Assembly (NCBI GenBank): GCA_035690725.1
Contig: DASSKF010000179.1
Span: 1 to 19,079, forward strand
Direction: 5' to 3'
Length of the DNA stretch: 19,079 nucleotides
Source: DASSKF01 sp035690725
Lineage (GTDB): Bacteria; Actinomycetota; Actinomycetes; Actinomycetales; Dermatophilaceae
In this document: positions 1-6,082 of the stretch, piece by piece
How the letters are laid out: the number at the start of each line of letters is the position of its first letter
Numbering within the stretch: position 1 is the stretch's first letter
Notes under the pieces: model-generated
What the model was told of the DNA's origin: nothing
Databases searched by the model: none
What the model saw: only the letters and a program-made list of their open reading frames with translations
Program-made: the position numbers and the translations under genes

Positions 1-67
1 CGTCCGGGCCGGTCGCGAGCAGGGTGTGGCACAGGGCGTGGCGTTCCTCACGGGCGGTGTGGCTCAT
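1..67 (-). CDS. 5' fragment of a TIGR03085-type metal-binding (DinB/maleylpyruvate isomerase-like) protein
   Basis: Read on the minus strand, an ATG at 67-65 opens a frame that runs off the left edge after 22 codons. The visible N-terminus begins MSHTAREERHALCHTLL and continues to a G-P-D. An R-x-E-R-x-A-L-C-x-x-L-L-x-x-G-P-D start is what I recall of the TIGR03085 family, four-helix DinB-like proteins with a predicted metal site, often coded next to hisI/trpE in actinobacteria. The family assignment therefore rests on 22 residues plus position. No catalytic residue is visible. Its start codon is only 24 bases from that of hisI, in divergent orientation. It could instead be another short-start protein or a chance frame. 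Confidence 0.5.
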   Translation of the reverse strand, partial: MSHTAREERHALCHTLLATGPD

Positions 68-91
68 GGCCCCATCCTGACAGTGGGCACA
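68..91. promoter_or_regulatory. 24-bp divergent start region (minus-strand gene / hisI)
   Basis: Only 24 bases separate the two divergent start codons. On the + strand GACAGT (79-84) fits the A-n-n-n-T core of an actinobacterial -10 and ends 7 bases before the hisI ATG. On the - strand CAGGAT (79 down to 74) ends 6 bases before the other ATG. Neither start has a convincing Shine-Dalgarno at normal distance. Both genes may therefore be transcribed leaderless from back-to-back promoters. No clear -35 was found; this is inference. Confidence 0.3.
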
Positions 92-487
92 ATGGGCGTC
101 GTGTCCTCGACCCCCACCGGAGCACCGCCGAGCGCCCTCGATCCCGCGATCGCCGAGCGGCTCAGGCGCGACGACCGCGGCCTGGTCTGTGCCGTGGTGC
201 AGGCGGTCGACACCCTCGAGGTGCTCATGGTCGGCTGGATGGACGACGAGGCGCTGCACCGGACCCTGACCACCGGGCGGGTCACCTTCTGGTCGCGCAG
301 CCGCCAGGAGTACTGGCGCAAGGGCGACACCTCCGGGCACGTGCAGCTGGTCCGTGGAGCCGCCCTCGACTGCGACGGCGACGCGGTCCTGCTGCGGGTG
401 GAGCAGGTCGGCGCCGCCTGCCACACCGGGACCCGCAGCTGCTTCGACGGGCGGGAGCTGCCCGTGGTCGTGGGGGAGCGCTCGTGA
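92..487 (+). CDS. hisI: Phosphoribosyl-AMP cyclohydrolase (HisI)
   Basis: Cytosolic zinc enzyme of histidine synthesis that opens the purine ring of phosphoribosyl-AMP. The 131-residue product has the stand-alone HisI size, with no HisE domain fused. Visible family motifs are V-G-W-M at about 47-50, W-S-R-S-R-Q-E-Y-W-R-K-G-D-T-S-G-H at about 67-83, D-C-D-G-D at 93-97 and A-C-H-T-G-T-R-S-C-F at 109-118. Cys94, Cys110 and Cys117 are the expected zinc ligands, and the Asp residues of D-C-D-G-D the expected metal ligands. I chose ATG 92 because the family starts shortly before the L-R-R-D-D-R-G-L-V region; upstream frame to 26 is not HisI-like. GTG 101 is a possible alternative. The stop overlaps the trpE GTG by 4 bases (GTGA), implying translational coupling. 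Confidence 0.95.
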   Translation: MGVVSSTPTGAPPSALDPAIAERLRRDDRGLVCAVVQAVDTLEVLMVGWMDDEALHRTLTTGRVTFWSRSRQEYWRKGDTSGHVQLVRGAALDCDGDAVLLRVEQVGAACHTGTRSCFDGRELPVVVGERS

Positions 488-2028
488 CCGCACCGTCCGC
501 CCCGGTCGCCGACCTCCGGTACGGCGTCACCTGGCCGACGCTCGAGACGTTCACCGAGCTGGCCCGGGACCGGCGGGTCGTCCCCGTGGTCCGGCGGCTG
601 CTCGCCGACGCCGAGACGCCCGTGGGGGTCTACCGCAAGCTCGCCCGGGACCGGCCGGGCACCTTCCTGCTGGAGTCCGCCGAGCACGGCGGCGTCTGGT
701 CCCGCTACTCGATCGTCGGTGCCGCCAGCCGGGCGACCCTGACCGAGCGCGACGGCCGGGCGCACTGGATCGGGGAGCCGCCGGTCGGCGTCCCGACCGA
801 CGGGGACCCGGTCGCCGCGCTGCGGGACACCGTGGCCGCCCTGGCCACGCCGCGGATCGACGGGCTGCCGCCGCTGACCGGGGGCATGGTCGGCGCGATC
901 GGCTACGACGCGGTGCGCCGGTGGGAGACGGTGCCCGACCACGCGGCCGACGAGCTCGGGCTCCCCGAGCTCGGGATGATGCTCGCCACCGACCTGGCCG
1001 TCCTCGACCACGCCGACGGCTCGCTGCTCCTGGTCGCCAACGCGGTCAACTACGACGCCACGGACGAGCGGGTCGGCTGGGCCCGGCAGGACGCGGTGGA
1101 GCGCCTCGACGTCATGGAGCGGGACCTGATGGCCGCCGCCCCCAGCACGGTGGCGGTGATCGAGCCGACCGCCCCCGCTCCCCGGAGCAACCGGACGCCC
1201 GAGCAGTTCCACGAGATGGTCGAGGCCGGCAAGGAGGCGATCCGGGCCGGCGAGGTCTTCCAGGTCGTGCTCTCCCAGCGGTTCTCCGTGCCGTGCCCGG
1301 CGGACGCGCTCGACGTCTACCGGGTGCTGCGCGCCTCCAACCCGAGCCCGTACATGTACCTGCTGCGGGTCCCGGCGCCGGACGGGTCGGCATACGACGT
1401 CGTGGGGTCGAGCCCGGAGGCGCTCGTCAAGGTGACCGGGCGACGGGCCATCACCCACCCGATCGCGGGGTCCCGGCCGCGTGGGGGCACCCCGGAGGCG
1501 GACGTCGCGATCGGCGAGGAGCTGCTGGCCGACCCGAAGGAGCGCTCCGAGCACGTGATGCTCGTGGACCTGTCCCGCAACGACCTGCAGCGGGTGTGCG
1601 CGCCGGGCACGGTCGACACCGTCGAGTTCATGACGGTGCGGCGCTACAGCCACATCATGCACCTGGAGTCGACCGTCGTCGGTGACCTGCGGCCGGAGTG
1701 CAGCGCCTACGACGTGCTCGCGGCGACCTTCCCGGCCGGCACGCTGTCCGGTGCCCCGAAGCCGCGGGCGATGGCGCTCATCGACGAGCTGGAACCCAGC
1801 CGGCGCGGGCTCTACGGCGGGGTGGTCGGCTACCTCGACTTCGCCGGCGACCTCGACATGGCGATCGCCATCCGCACGGCGCTCGTCCGCGACGGGGTCG
1901 CCCACGTGCAGGCCGGCGGCGGCATCGTCGCCGACTCGGTGCCGCGGCTGGAGTTCGAGGAGAGCGTGAACAAGGCGGCCGCGGCGCTGCGCGCGGTGGC
2001 CACGGCGGCGGGGCTGCGGGCGCCGTGA
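484..2028 (+). CDS. trpE: Anthranilate synthase component I (TrpE)
   Basis: Chorismate-using subunit that makes anthranilate, the committed step to tryptophan; it normally pairs with a glutamine amidotransferase (TrpG) that is not in this window. The 514-residue length is normal. The N-terminal domain carries L-L-E-S (62-65), the motif whose serine contributes to tryptophan feedback binding in the family. The C-terminal chorismate-binding domain shows P-S-P-Y-M-Y (287-292), P-I-A-G-S-R-P-R-G (326-334), E-H-V-M-L-V-D-L-S-R-N-D (356-367), F-P-A-G-T-L-S-G-A-P-K (416-426) and G-G-G-I-V-A-D-S (478-485). The start is a GTG overlapping the hisI stop by 4 bases, so no room exists for a leader peptide or attenuator directly upstream. 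The feedback motif suggests enzyme-level control. One CGGCATAC site lies inside at 1388-1395. Confidence 0.97.
   Translation: MTAPSAPVADLRYGVTWPTLETFTELARDRRVVPVVRRLLADAETPVGVYRKLARDRPGTFLLESAEHGGVWSRYSIVGAASRATLTERDGRAHWIGEPPVGVPTDGDPVAALRDTVAALATPRIDGLPPLTGGMVGAIGYDAVRRWETVPDHAADELGLPELGMMLATDLAVLDHADGSLLLVANAVNYDATDERVGWARQDAVERLDVMERDLMAAAPSTVAVIEPTAPAPRSNRTPEQFHEMVEAGKEAIRAGEVFQVVLSQRFSVPCPADALDVYRVLRASNPSPYMYLLRVPAPDGSAYDVVGSSPEALVKVTGRRAITHPIAGSRPRGGTPEADVAIGEELLADPKERSEHVMLVDLSRNDLQRVCAPGTVDTVEFMTVRRYSHIMHLESTVVGDLRPECSAYDVLAATFPAGTLSGAPKPRAMALIDELEPSRRGLYGGVVGYLDFAGDLDMAIAIRTALVRDGVAHVQAGGGIVADSVPRLEFEESVNKAAAALRAVATAAGLRAP
1388..1395 (+). repeat. CGGCATAC motif copy in trpE
   Basis: Read in trpE as the end of TCG, then GCA-TAC (Ser-Ala-Tyr). 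GCA is an uncommon Ala codon here. Followed by G. Confidence 0.6.
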
Positions 2029-2624
2029 TGGAGCGGCTGCTCAGCAAGCGCGTCGTCCTGGTCGTCGTGCTCCTCGCCGCGGCCTTCCTGCTCGTGAGCG
2101 GGTCGCGCACCTGGGTCGAGGGCCGGGTGGAGGGCTCGGTCCTCGGCGCGACCGCCCTGCACGGGACGGGCACCGACGTGGCCAAGGGGGTGCTCGGCGC
2201 CGCCCTGGTCGCCGCGGCCGCCGCGATCGCGGCCGCCACCGGCCGGCGCATCGTGCGGTGGGTCGGCGGCGTCGCGATCGTGCTCGCGGCCGTGCTGGGC
2301 GGCATCTCGGTGATGCAGCTGGTCAGCGAGCCCGGCCGCGCCCTCGGCCGGCTGGCCGCGACGAGCACCGGACGCACCGGTGACATCTCCGCCACCGGCA
2401 GCCCCACCGTCTGGCCCTGGCTGGCGCTGGCCGCCTGCGTCCTCCTGGCGCTCGGGGGCGTCGCGACCCTGGCCGCCGGCCGACGGTGGAGCGGGCTGTC
2501 CTCGAGCTACGACGCCCCGGCGGGCGGCGCGGGCGCGCCGGCACGGCGCCGGGTCGAGTCGGACTGGGACCGGCTCAGCCGGGGTGAGGACCCCACCGCA
2601 GCGTCCGGAGAGGACCACCCCTGA
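2028..2624 (+). CDS. Trp-operon-associated integral membrane protein (TIGR02234-like)
   Basis: A 198-residue membrane protein of unknown function. Hydrophobic segments at about 9-25, 53-71, 76-97 and 128-150 suggest four membrane helices. The C-terminal tail ends in W-D-R-L-S-R-G-E-D-P-T (180-190), the signature I associate with the actinobacterial Trp-biosynthesis-associated membrane family (TIGR02234), nearly always coded right after trpE. The ATG shares one base with the trpE stop (TGATG), so it is coupled to trpE translation. A link to tryptophan metabolism (transport, assembly or sensing) is inferred only from position. The helices are rich in Ala, Val and Leu with no obvious catalytic residues. 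A conserved-looking S-R-T-W-V-E-G at 26-32 follows the first helix. Confidence 0.88.
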   Translation: MERLLSKRVVLVVVLLAAAFLLVSGSRTWVEGRVEGSVLGATALHGTGTDVAKGVLGAALVAAAAAIAAATGRRIVRWVGGVAIVLAAVLGGISVMQLVSEPGRALGRLAATSTGRTGDISATGSPTVWPWLALAACVLLALGGVATLAAGRRWSGLSSSYDAPAGGAGAPARRRVESDWDRLSRGEDPTAASGEDHP

Positions 2625-2718
2625 CACAATGGCGGCGAGCCGCACCCGCGCGAGCAGCAGGCGGCGGCAGGATGAGCGAAGCGACGACAGGGCCCCGGGC
2701 CGGAGGAGAACCGACGAC
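2625..2718 (+). other. Gap between the Trp-associated membrane gene and the HGxxPAAW gene
   Basis: The 94 bases hold no separate gene. They contain an in-frame ATG at 2629 within T-G-A-C-A-C-A-A-T-G, resembling the start context of hisI (CACAATGG in both), and a strong GGAGGAG ribosome site at 2702-2708. The first could be a promoter or an alternative start; the second favours translation from 2719. Confidence 0.4.
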
Positions 2719-2946
2719 ATGGCAGAGCACGGACACGGCCACAGCATCGCGGCGTGGACGCTGGTGATCACCCTGCTGGTGGCGGCCGCCCTCATCGCGG
2801 TCGGCATTGCCCTCGACTCCCTCGTGCCGTCGCTGATCGGGGTGGGGCTCGTGGTCGTCGGGCTGATCGCCGGCAAGGTGCTGCAGATGGCGGGCTACGG
2901 CGTGCACCAGCCCAGCCACACCCGTGGTACCACCGCGGTGCGCTGA
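2719..2946 (+). CDS. HGxxPAAW-type small membrane protein
   Basis: A 75-residue protein with His-rich N-terminus (A-E-H-G-H-G-H), then H-G-H-S-I-A-A-W at 6-13 and two hydrophobic segments at about 13-31 and 36-55. Actinobacteria commonly carry such a protein between trpE and trpC. The family is named for HGxxPAAW; here the proline position is isoleucine. Function is unknown; the histidines could bind a metal, but that is speculation. I chose ATG 2719 because GGAGGAG at 2702-2708 is a strong ribosome site at good distance. An in-frame ATG at 2629 would add 30 mostly Arg/Asp residues unlike the family. Two overlapping palindromes lie in its last codons, just before the next gene's probable promoter. 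Confidence 0.82.
   Translation: MAEHGHGHSIAAWTLVITLLVAAALIAVGIALDSLVPSLIGVGLVVVGLIAGKVLQMAGYGVHQPSHTRGTTAVR
2924..2940. promoter_or_regulatory. Two overlapping 10-bp palindromes, operator-like
   Basis: GTGGTACCAC (2924-2933) and CACCGCGGTG (2931-2940) are each perfect palindromes sharing three bases. They lie in the final codons of the HGxxPAAW gene and cover the place where the -35 of the 2952-2957 promoter would be. This is the layout of an operator, but the bases also encode protein (R-G-T-T-A-V-R), so chance is possible. Confidence 0.35.
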
Positions 2947-2951
2947 GCGGA

Positions 2952-2957
2952 TAAGGT
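2952..2957 (+). promoter_or_regulatory. Candidate -10 element (TAAGGT) for the CD225/DUF2752 pair
   Basis: TAAGGT matches the TAnnnT actinobacterial -10 and stands out in a stretch almost free of A and T. Transcription would begin near 2964, giving about 70 bases of leader before the ATG at 3035. No good -35 is seen 16-18 bases upstream; that position holds the overlapping palindromes instead. Confidence 0.45.
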
Positions 2958-2965
2958 CTGGACCG

Positions 2966-2985
2966 GGCGCGCCGCGTGGCGCGCC
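2966..2985 (+). other. Perfect 8-bp hairpin at the presumed 5' end of the CD225 transcript
   Basis: GGCGCGCC (2966-2973), loop GCGT, GGCGCGCC (2978-2985). Both arms are the same self-complementary octamer, so it is at once an inverted and a direct repeat. No run of T follows, so it is a poor intrinsic terminator. If transcription starts near 2964, the RNA would begin with this all-GC hairpin, which could protect the 5' end. Confidence 0.55.
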
Positions 2986-3034
2986 TGCTCGGTATCCACA
3001 CGTCGTCACGTAGACCCAAGGGGGGACCCGACCC

Positions 3035-3382
3035 ATGTCCTACGAGAACCCACCGCCGCCCCCACCGCCGCCGTCCGGCGGCTACGGCTACCCGGGCGGG
3101 TTCGGCCAGCCGCAGGGCGCGCCGCCGCCGAACCACCTCGTGTGGGCGATCCTCACCACCATCTTCTGCTGCCTCCCGCTCGGCATCGTGTCGATCGTCT
3201 TCGCGGCGCAGGTGAACTCCAAGTGGCAGGCCGGAGACGCTCGCGGCGCGCAGGAGTCCTCCGAGAAGGCCAAGAAGTGGGCCATCTGGGCCGCCGTCAT
3301 CGGCGTGGTCCTGTCGGTCCTGTACATCATCCTCGTCTTCGTCGTCGGCGCGATCGGCCAGACGGGCGGCTCCGGCCTCTGA
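3035..3382 (+). CDS. CD225/dispanin-family membrane protein
   Basis: A 115-residue protein with a Pro/Gly/Tyr-rich, presumably cytosolic N-terminus that includes eight consecutive prolines (6-13), then hydrophobic segments at about 35-58 and 83-107. The core N-H-L-V-W-A-I-L-x-T-I-F-C-C-L-P-L-G-I-V-S-I-V-F-A (33-57) with A-A-Q-V-N-S-K-W-Q-A-G-D (57-68) fits the CD225/dispanin fold (PF04505), related in fold to eukaryotic interferon-induced transmembrane proteins. Bacterial functions are largely unknown. The ATG has AAGGGGGG (3018-3025) nine bases before it. The next gene, DUF2752, starts 14 bases after the stop, with its ribosome site touching this stop codon. The proline run may cause ribosome stalling relieved by EF-P. 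Confident on family, not on role. Confidence 0.88.
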   Translation: MSYENPPPPPPPPSGGYGYPGGFGQPQGAPPPNHLVWAILTTIFCCLPLGIVSIVFAAQVNSKWQAGDARGAQESSEKAKKWAIWAAVIGVVLSVLYIILVFVVGAIGQTGGSGL

Positions 3383-3396
3383 GGAGGCGCAGCGCC

Positions 3397-3879
3397 ATGG
3401 GCAGCACGGCAGGCCTCACCCGTCCCGGCGCCGACCGGGACGGGCGGCCTGCTCCCTCCGCGGCGGCCACTCGCAGCCCGGGTGGCCGGCGCGGTGCGCT
3501 GCTCCCGCTCCTCGTCGCGACCGGTGCGCTCGGGGCCGTCGGCTACCTGGCCGCGATCGACCCGAACGAGACCGGGCACTATCCGACCTGTCCGTTCCTG
3601 TTCCTGACCGGCCTGTACTGCCCGGGGTGCGGCTCCTTGCGGGCCGTGCACGACCTCGCCCACCTCGACGTCGCCGGCGCACTGGCACGCAACCCGCTGA
3701 CCGTCGTGGCCGCCGCCTACCTCGTACTGGCCTGGGGGCTGTGGCTGCACCGCTCGGTCACCGGCCGACCGCGCCGGTGGCTCGCACCCGCCTGGGTGCT
3801 GTGGTCGCTCCTCGGGCTGGTGCTGGGCTACTGGGTGCTGCGCAACGTGCCCGGCTGGACCTGGCTGTCGCCCGCGTGA
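3397..3879 (+). CDS. DUF2752 membrane protein
   Basis: A 160-residue membrane protein of unknown function. Hydrophobic segments at about 34-53, 101-117 and 131-148 are separated by a conserved block: Y-P-T-C-P-F (62-67), then L-Y-C-P-G-C-G-S-L-R-A-V-H-D-L (73-87) and N-P-L (99-101). The C-P-x-C-G-x-x-R-A pattern is the DUF2752 signature; Cys65, Cys75 and Cys78 could bind metal or undergo redox, which is inference. ATG 3397 is set by GAGGAGG (3381-3387), whose first base follows the stop of the CD225 gene. The pair is probably one transcript. The frame extends upstream to 3142 but that overlaps the CD225 gene and is not family-like. Confidence 0.88.
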   Translation: MGSTAGLTRPGADRDGRPAPSAAATRSPGGRRGALLPLLVATGALGAVGYLAAIDPNETGHYPTCPFLFLTGLYCPGCGSLRAVHDLAHLDVAGALARNPLTVVAAAYLVLAWGLWLHRSVTGRPRRWLAPAWVLWSLLGLVLGYWVLRNVPGWTWLSPA

Positions 3880-3909
3880 GGTGACCCGCGCCAGCGGCCC
3901 GCAGCGGCA

Positions 3910-3917
3910 CGGCATAC
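3910..3917 (+). repeat. CGGCATAC motif copy (intergenic)
   Basis: The only fully intergenic copy of the window-wide octamer. Here it extends to the 11-mer CGGCATACCGG (3910-3920), shared with the copies at 9605-9615 and 14418-14428. It lies 26 bases upstream of the trpC -10 hexamer. Confidence 0.6.
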
Positions 3918-3946
3918 CGGATTTCGGGGGCGCGAGGCGCGACGGC

Positions 3947-3952
3947 TAACCT
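3947..3952 (+). promoter_or_regulatory. -10 element of a leaderless trpC promoter
   Basis: TAACCT fits TAnnnT and ends exactly seven bases before the trpC GTG at 3960. A start site at or next to that G is expected, giving mRNA with no 5' leader. Upstream of GTG there is no Shine-Dalgarno (bases TTTCGAAC precede it). The -35 is poor; TTTCGG at 3922-3927 would leave a 19-base spacer. Confidence 0.6.
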
Positions 3953-3959
3953 TTCGAAC

Positions 3960-4778
3960 GTGCCCACAGTCCTCGACGAGATCATCGACGGCGTCCGCGA
4001 GGACCTCGCGGTGCGCGAGGCCCGCGTCCCCCTGAGCCAGCTCAAGGAACGCGCCGCACGCACGCCGGGCGCCCTGGACGCCCGTGCCGCGCTCGCGGCC
4101 GCCGGCGGGGTCAAGGTCATCGCGGAGGTGAAGCGCTCCAGCCCGAGCAAGGGCGCGCTCGCGATGATCGCCGATCCCGCGGCGATCGCCGGCGACTATG
4201 CGGCAGGCGGCGCCACGGCGGTCAGCGTGCTGACCGAGCAGCGGCGCTTCGGGGGGAGCCTCGCCGACCTCGACGCGGTGCGGGCCGCCGTCGACATCCC
4301 CGTCCTGCGCAAGGACTTCGTGGTGACGCCCTACCAGCTGTGGGAGGCGCGCGCGCACGGCGCGGACCTCGTGCTGCTCATCGTCGCCGCCCTCGACCAG
4401 ACCACCCTCGTGGGGCTGCGGGAGCGCGCCGAGTCGCTCGGCATGACCGCGCTGGTCGAGGTGCACGACGAGCACGAGCTGTCCCGCGCGGTCGACGCCG
4501 GCGCGCGCGTCCTCGGCGTCAACGCCCGCAACCTCAAGACGCTGGAGGTCGACCGGTCCACCTTCGCGCGGCTCGCCCCGCAGGTGCCGGCCGGTGTCGT
4601 CCGCGTCGCCGAGTCCGGTGTCCGCGGGCCCCACGACATCCTCGAGTACGCCCGGGCGGGCGCCGACGCCGTGCTCGTCGGGGAGAGCCTGGTCACCGGC
4701 GGCACCCCGCGCGAGGCCGTCGCCGACCTCGTCGCCGCGGGCGCGCACCCCGCCCTTCGCCACCAGGGAGCCCGATGA
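3960..4778 (+). CDS. trpC: Indole-3-glycerol phosphate synthase (TrpC)
   Basis: Cytosolic TIM-barrel enzyme closing the indole ring from carboxyphenylamino-deoxyribulose phosphate. The 272-residue length suits a stand-alone TrpC with no TrpF fusion. Visible family motifs: V-I-A-E-V-K-R-S-S-P-S-K-G (53-65, with Glu56 and Lys58), L-R-K-D-F (116-120, catalytic Lys118), A-L-V-E-V-H (164-169, Glu167), G-V-N-A-R-N-L (186-192) and A-E-S-G-V (217-221). The start is GTG 3960, with no ribosome site but a -10 hexamer seven bases upstream, fitting leaderless translation. The stop overlaps the trpB ATG by four bases (ATGA). In Streptomyces a small trpX/trpM gene sits between trpC and trpB; here nothing does. 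Confidence 0.97.
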   Translation: MPTVLDEIIDGVREDLAVREARVPLSQLKERAARTPGALDARAALAAAGGVKVIAEVKRSSPSKGALAMIADPAAIAGDYAAGGATAVSVLTEQRRFGGSLADLDAVRAAVDIPVLRKDFVVTPYQLWEARAHGADLVLLIVAALDQTTLVGLRERAESLGMTALVEVHDEHELSRAVDAGARVLGVNARNLKTLEVDRSTFARLAPQVPAGVVRVAESGVRGPHDILEYARAGADAVLVGESLVTGGTPREAVADLVAAGAHPALRHQGAR

Positions 4779-6082
4779 CCGACACCACGCCGAGGGCGGG
4801 GACGACCCGTCCGGGGAGGTTCGGCGACTACGGCGGCCGGTTCGTCCCCGAGGCCCTCGTCGCCGCCCTCGAGGAGCTCGACGAGGCACGTCGCAAGGCG
4901 CAGGTCGACCCGGGGTTCCAGGGCGAGCTCACCCGCCTGCACGAGACCTACACCGGGCGGCCCAGCCTGCTCACGGAGGTCCCGCGCTTCGCCCGGCACG
5001 CCGGCGGCGGACGGGTGCTGCTCAAGCGCGAGGACCTCAACCACACCGGCTCGCACAAGATCAACAACGTGCTCGGGCAGGCGCTGCTGACCCAGCGCAT
5101 GGGCAAGCGCCGGGTCATCGCCGAGACGGGCGCCGGACAGCACGGCGTCGCCACGGCGACCGCCGCCGCCCTGCTCGGCCTCGAGTGCACCGTCTACATG
5201 GGCAGGAAGGACACCCAGCGGCAGGCACTCAACGTCGCCCGCATGCGCCTGCTCGGGGCCGAGGTCGTCCCGGTCGCCCACGGCAGCGCAACGCTCAAGG
5301 ACGCGATCAACGAGGCGATGCGGGACTGGGTCACCAACGTCGACCACACCCACTACCTGCTCGGGACGGTCACCGGACCGCACCCGTTCCCCGAGATGGT
5401 GCGCGACTTCCACCGGATCATCGGCGTCGAGGCCCGGGCCCAGGTGCTCGACCTGGTCGGGCGGCTCCCCGACGCCGTCCTCGCCTGCGTCGGCGGCGGC
5501 TCCAATGCCATGGGGATCTTCCACCGCTTCATCGACGACGCCTCCGTGCGCCTCGTCGGTCTCGAGGCCGGGGGCGAGGGCATCGCCTCGGGCCGGCACG
5601 CCGCCCGCTTCAGCAGCGGGACCCCGGGCGTGCTGCACGGCGCGTTCACCTACCTGCTGCAGGACGACGAGGGACAGACGCTGGAGTCGCACTCGGTGTC
5701 GGCCGGCCTCGACTACCCGAGCGTCGGGCCGGAGCACGCGCACCTCAAGGACACCGGTCGCGCCGAGTACCACCCGATCACCGACGAGGAGGCCATGGAC
5801 GCCTTCTCGCTGCTGTGCCGAACCGAGGGCATCATGCCGGCGCTGGAGAGCGCGCACGCGCTCGCCGGCGCGCTCACGGTCGGCCGGGAGCTGGGGTCGG
5901 AGGCGGTGCTCCTCGTGAACCTCTCCGGCCGCGGCGACAAGGACGTCGACACCGCGGCCCGCTGGTTCGGGCTGCTCGGCGAGGACGGCGGACCGCCGGC
6001 CGAGGACCAGTCCCCGACCCCCACGGCGACGCCCGACAACGCCGACACGCCGGCCGGGGACGAGCCGGGGGTGGAGCAGTGA
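4775..6082 (+). CDS. trpB: Tryptophan synthase beta chain (TrpB)
   Basis: PLP enzyme that joins indole and serine; partner of TrpA. 435 residues. Visible: F-G-D-Y-G-G-R-F-V-P-E (16-26), H-T-G-S-H-K-I-N-N (90-98) with the PLP lysine Lys95, E-T-G-A-G-Q-H-G (117-124) with the catalytic glutamate, G-G-G-S-N-A (240-245) for the PLP phosphate, E-G-I-x-P-A-L-E-S-A-H-A (351-362) and the N-L-S-G-R-G-D-K-D block (382-390). The enzyme core ends near residue 402; about 33 further residues are rich in Pro, Asp, Thr and Gly and form an unusual tail. ATG 4775 is coupled to trpC by an ATGA overlap; the upstream part of the open frame belongs to trpC. The end overlaps one candidate trpA start (GTG 6079). Confidence 0.97.
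   Translation: MTDTTPRAGTTRPGRFGDYGGRFVPEALVAALEELDEARRKAQVDPGFQGELTRLHETYTGRPSLLTEVPRFARHAGGGRVLLKREDLNHTGSHKINNVLGQALLTQRMGKRRVIAETGAGQHGVATATAAALLGLECTVYMGRKDTQRQALNVARMRLLGAEVVPVAHGSATLKDAINEAMRDWVTNVDHTHYLLGTVTGPHPFPEMVRDFHRIIGVEARAQVLDLVGRLPDAVLACVGGGSNAMGIFHRFIDDASVRLVGLEAGGEGIASGRHAARFSSGTPGVLHGAFTYLLQDDEGQTLESHSVSAGLDYPSVGPEHAHLKDTGRAEYHPITDEEAMDAFSLLCRTEGIMPALESAHALAGALTVGRELGSEAVLLVNLSGRGDKDVDTAARWFGLLGEDGGPPAEDQSPTPTATPDNADTPAGDEPGVEQ

Noticed and set aside
64..1905. 613-residue open frame on the minus strand opposite hisI and trpE
   Set aside because: Its product is Arg/Gly/Val/His-rich with no recognisable fold. Long antisense frames are expected opposite GC-rich genes with G or C at third positions, and clear hisI and trpE occupy the + strand.
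2029..3959. Tryptophan attenuator or leader peptide
   Set aside because: I looked for a short frame with clustered TGG codons before trpE and trpC and found none; trpE overlaps hisI and trpC appears leaderless.
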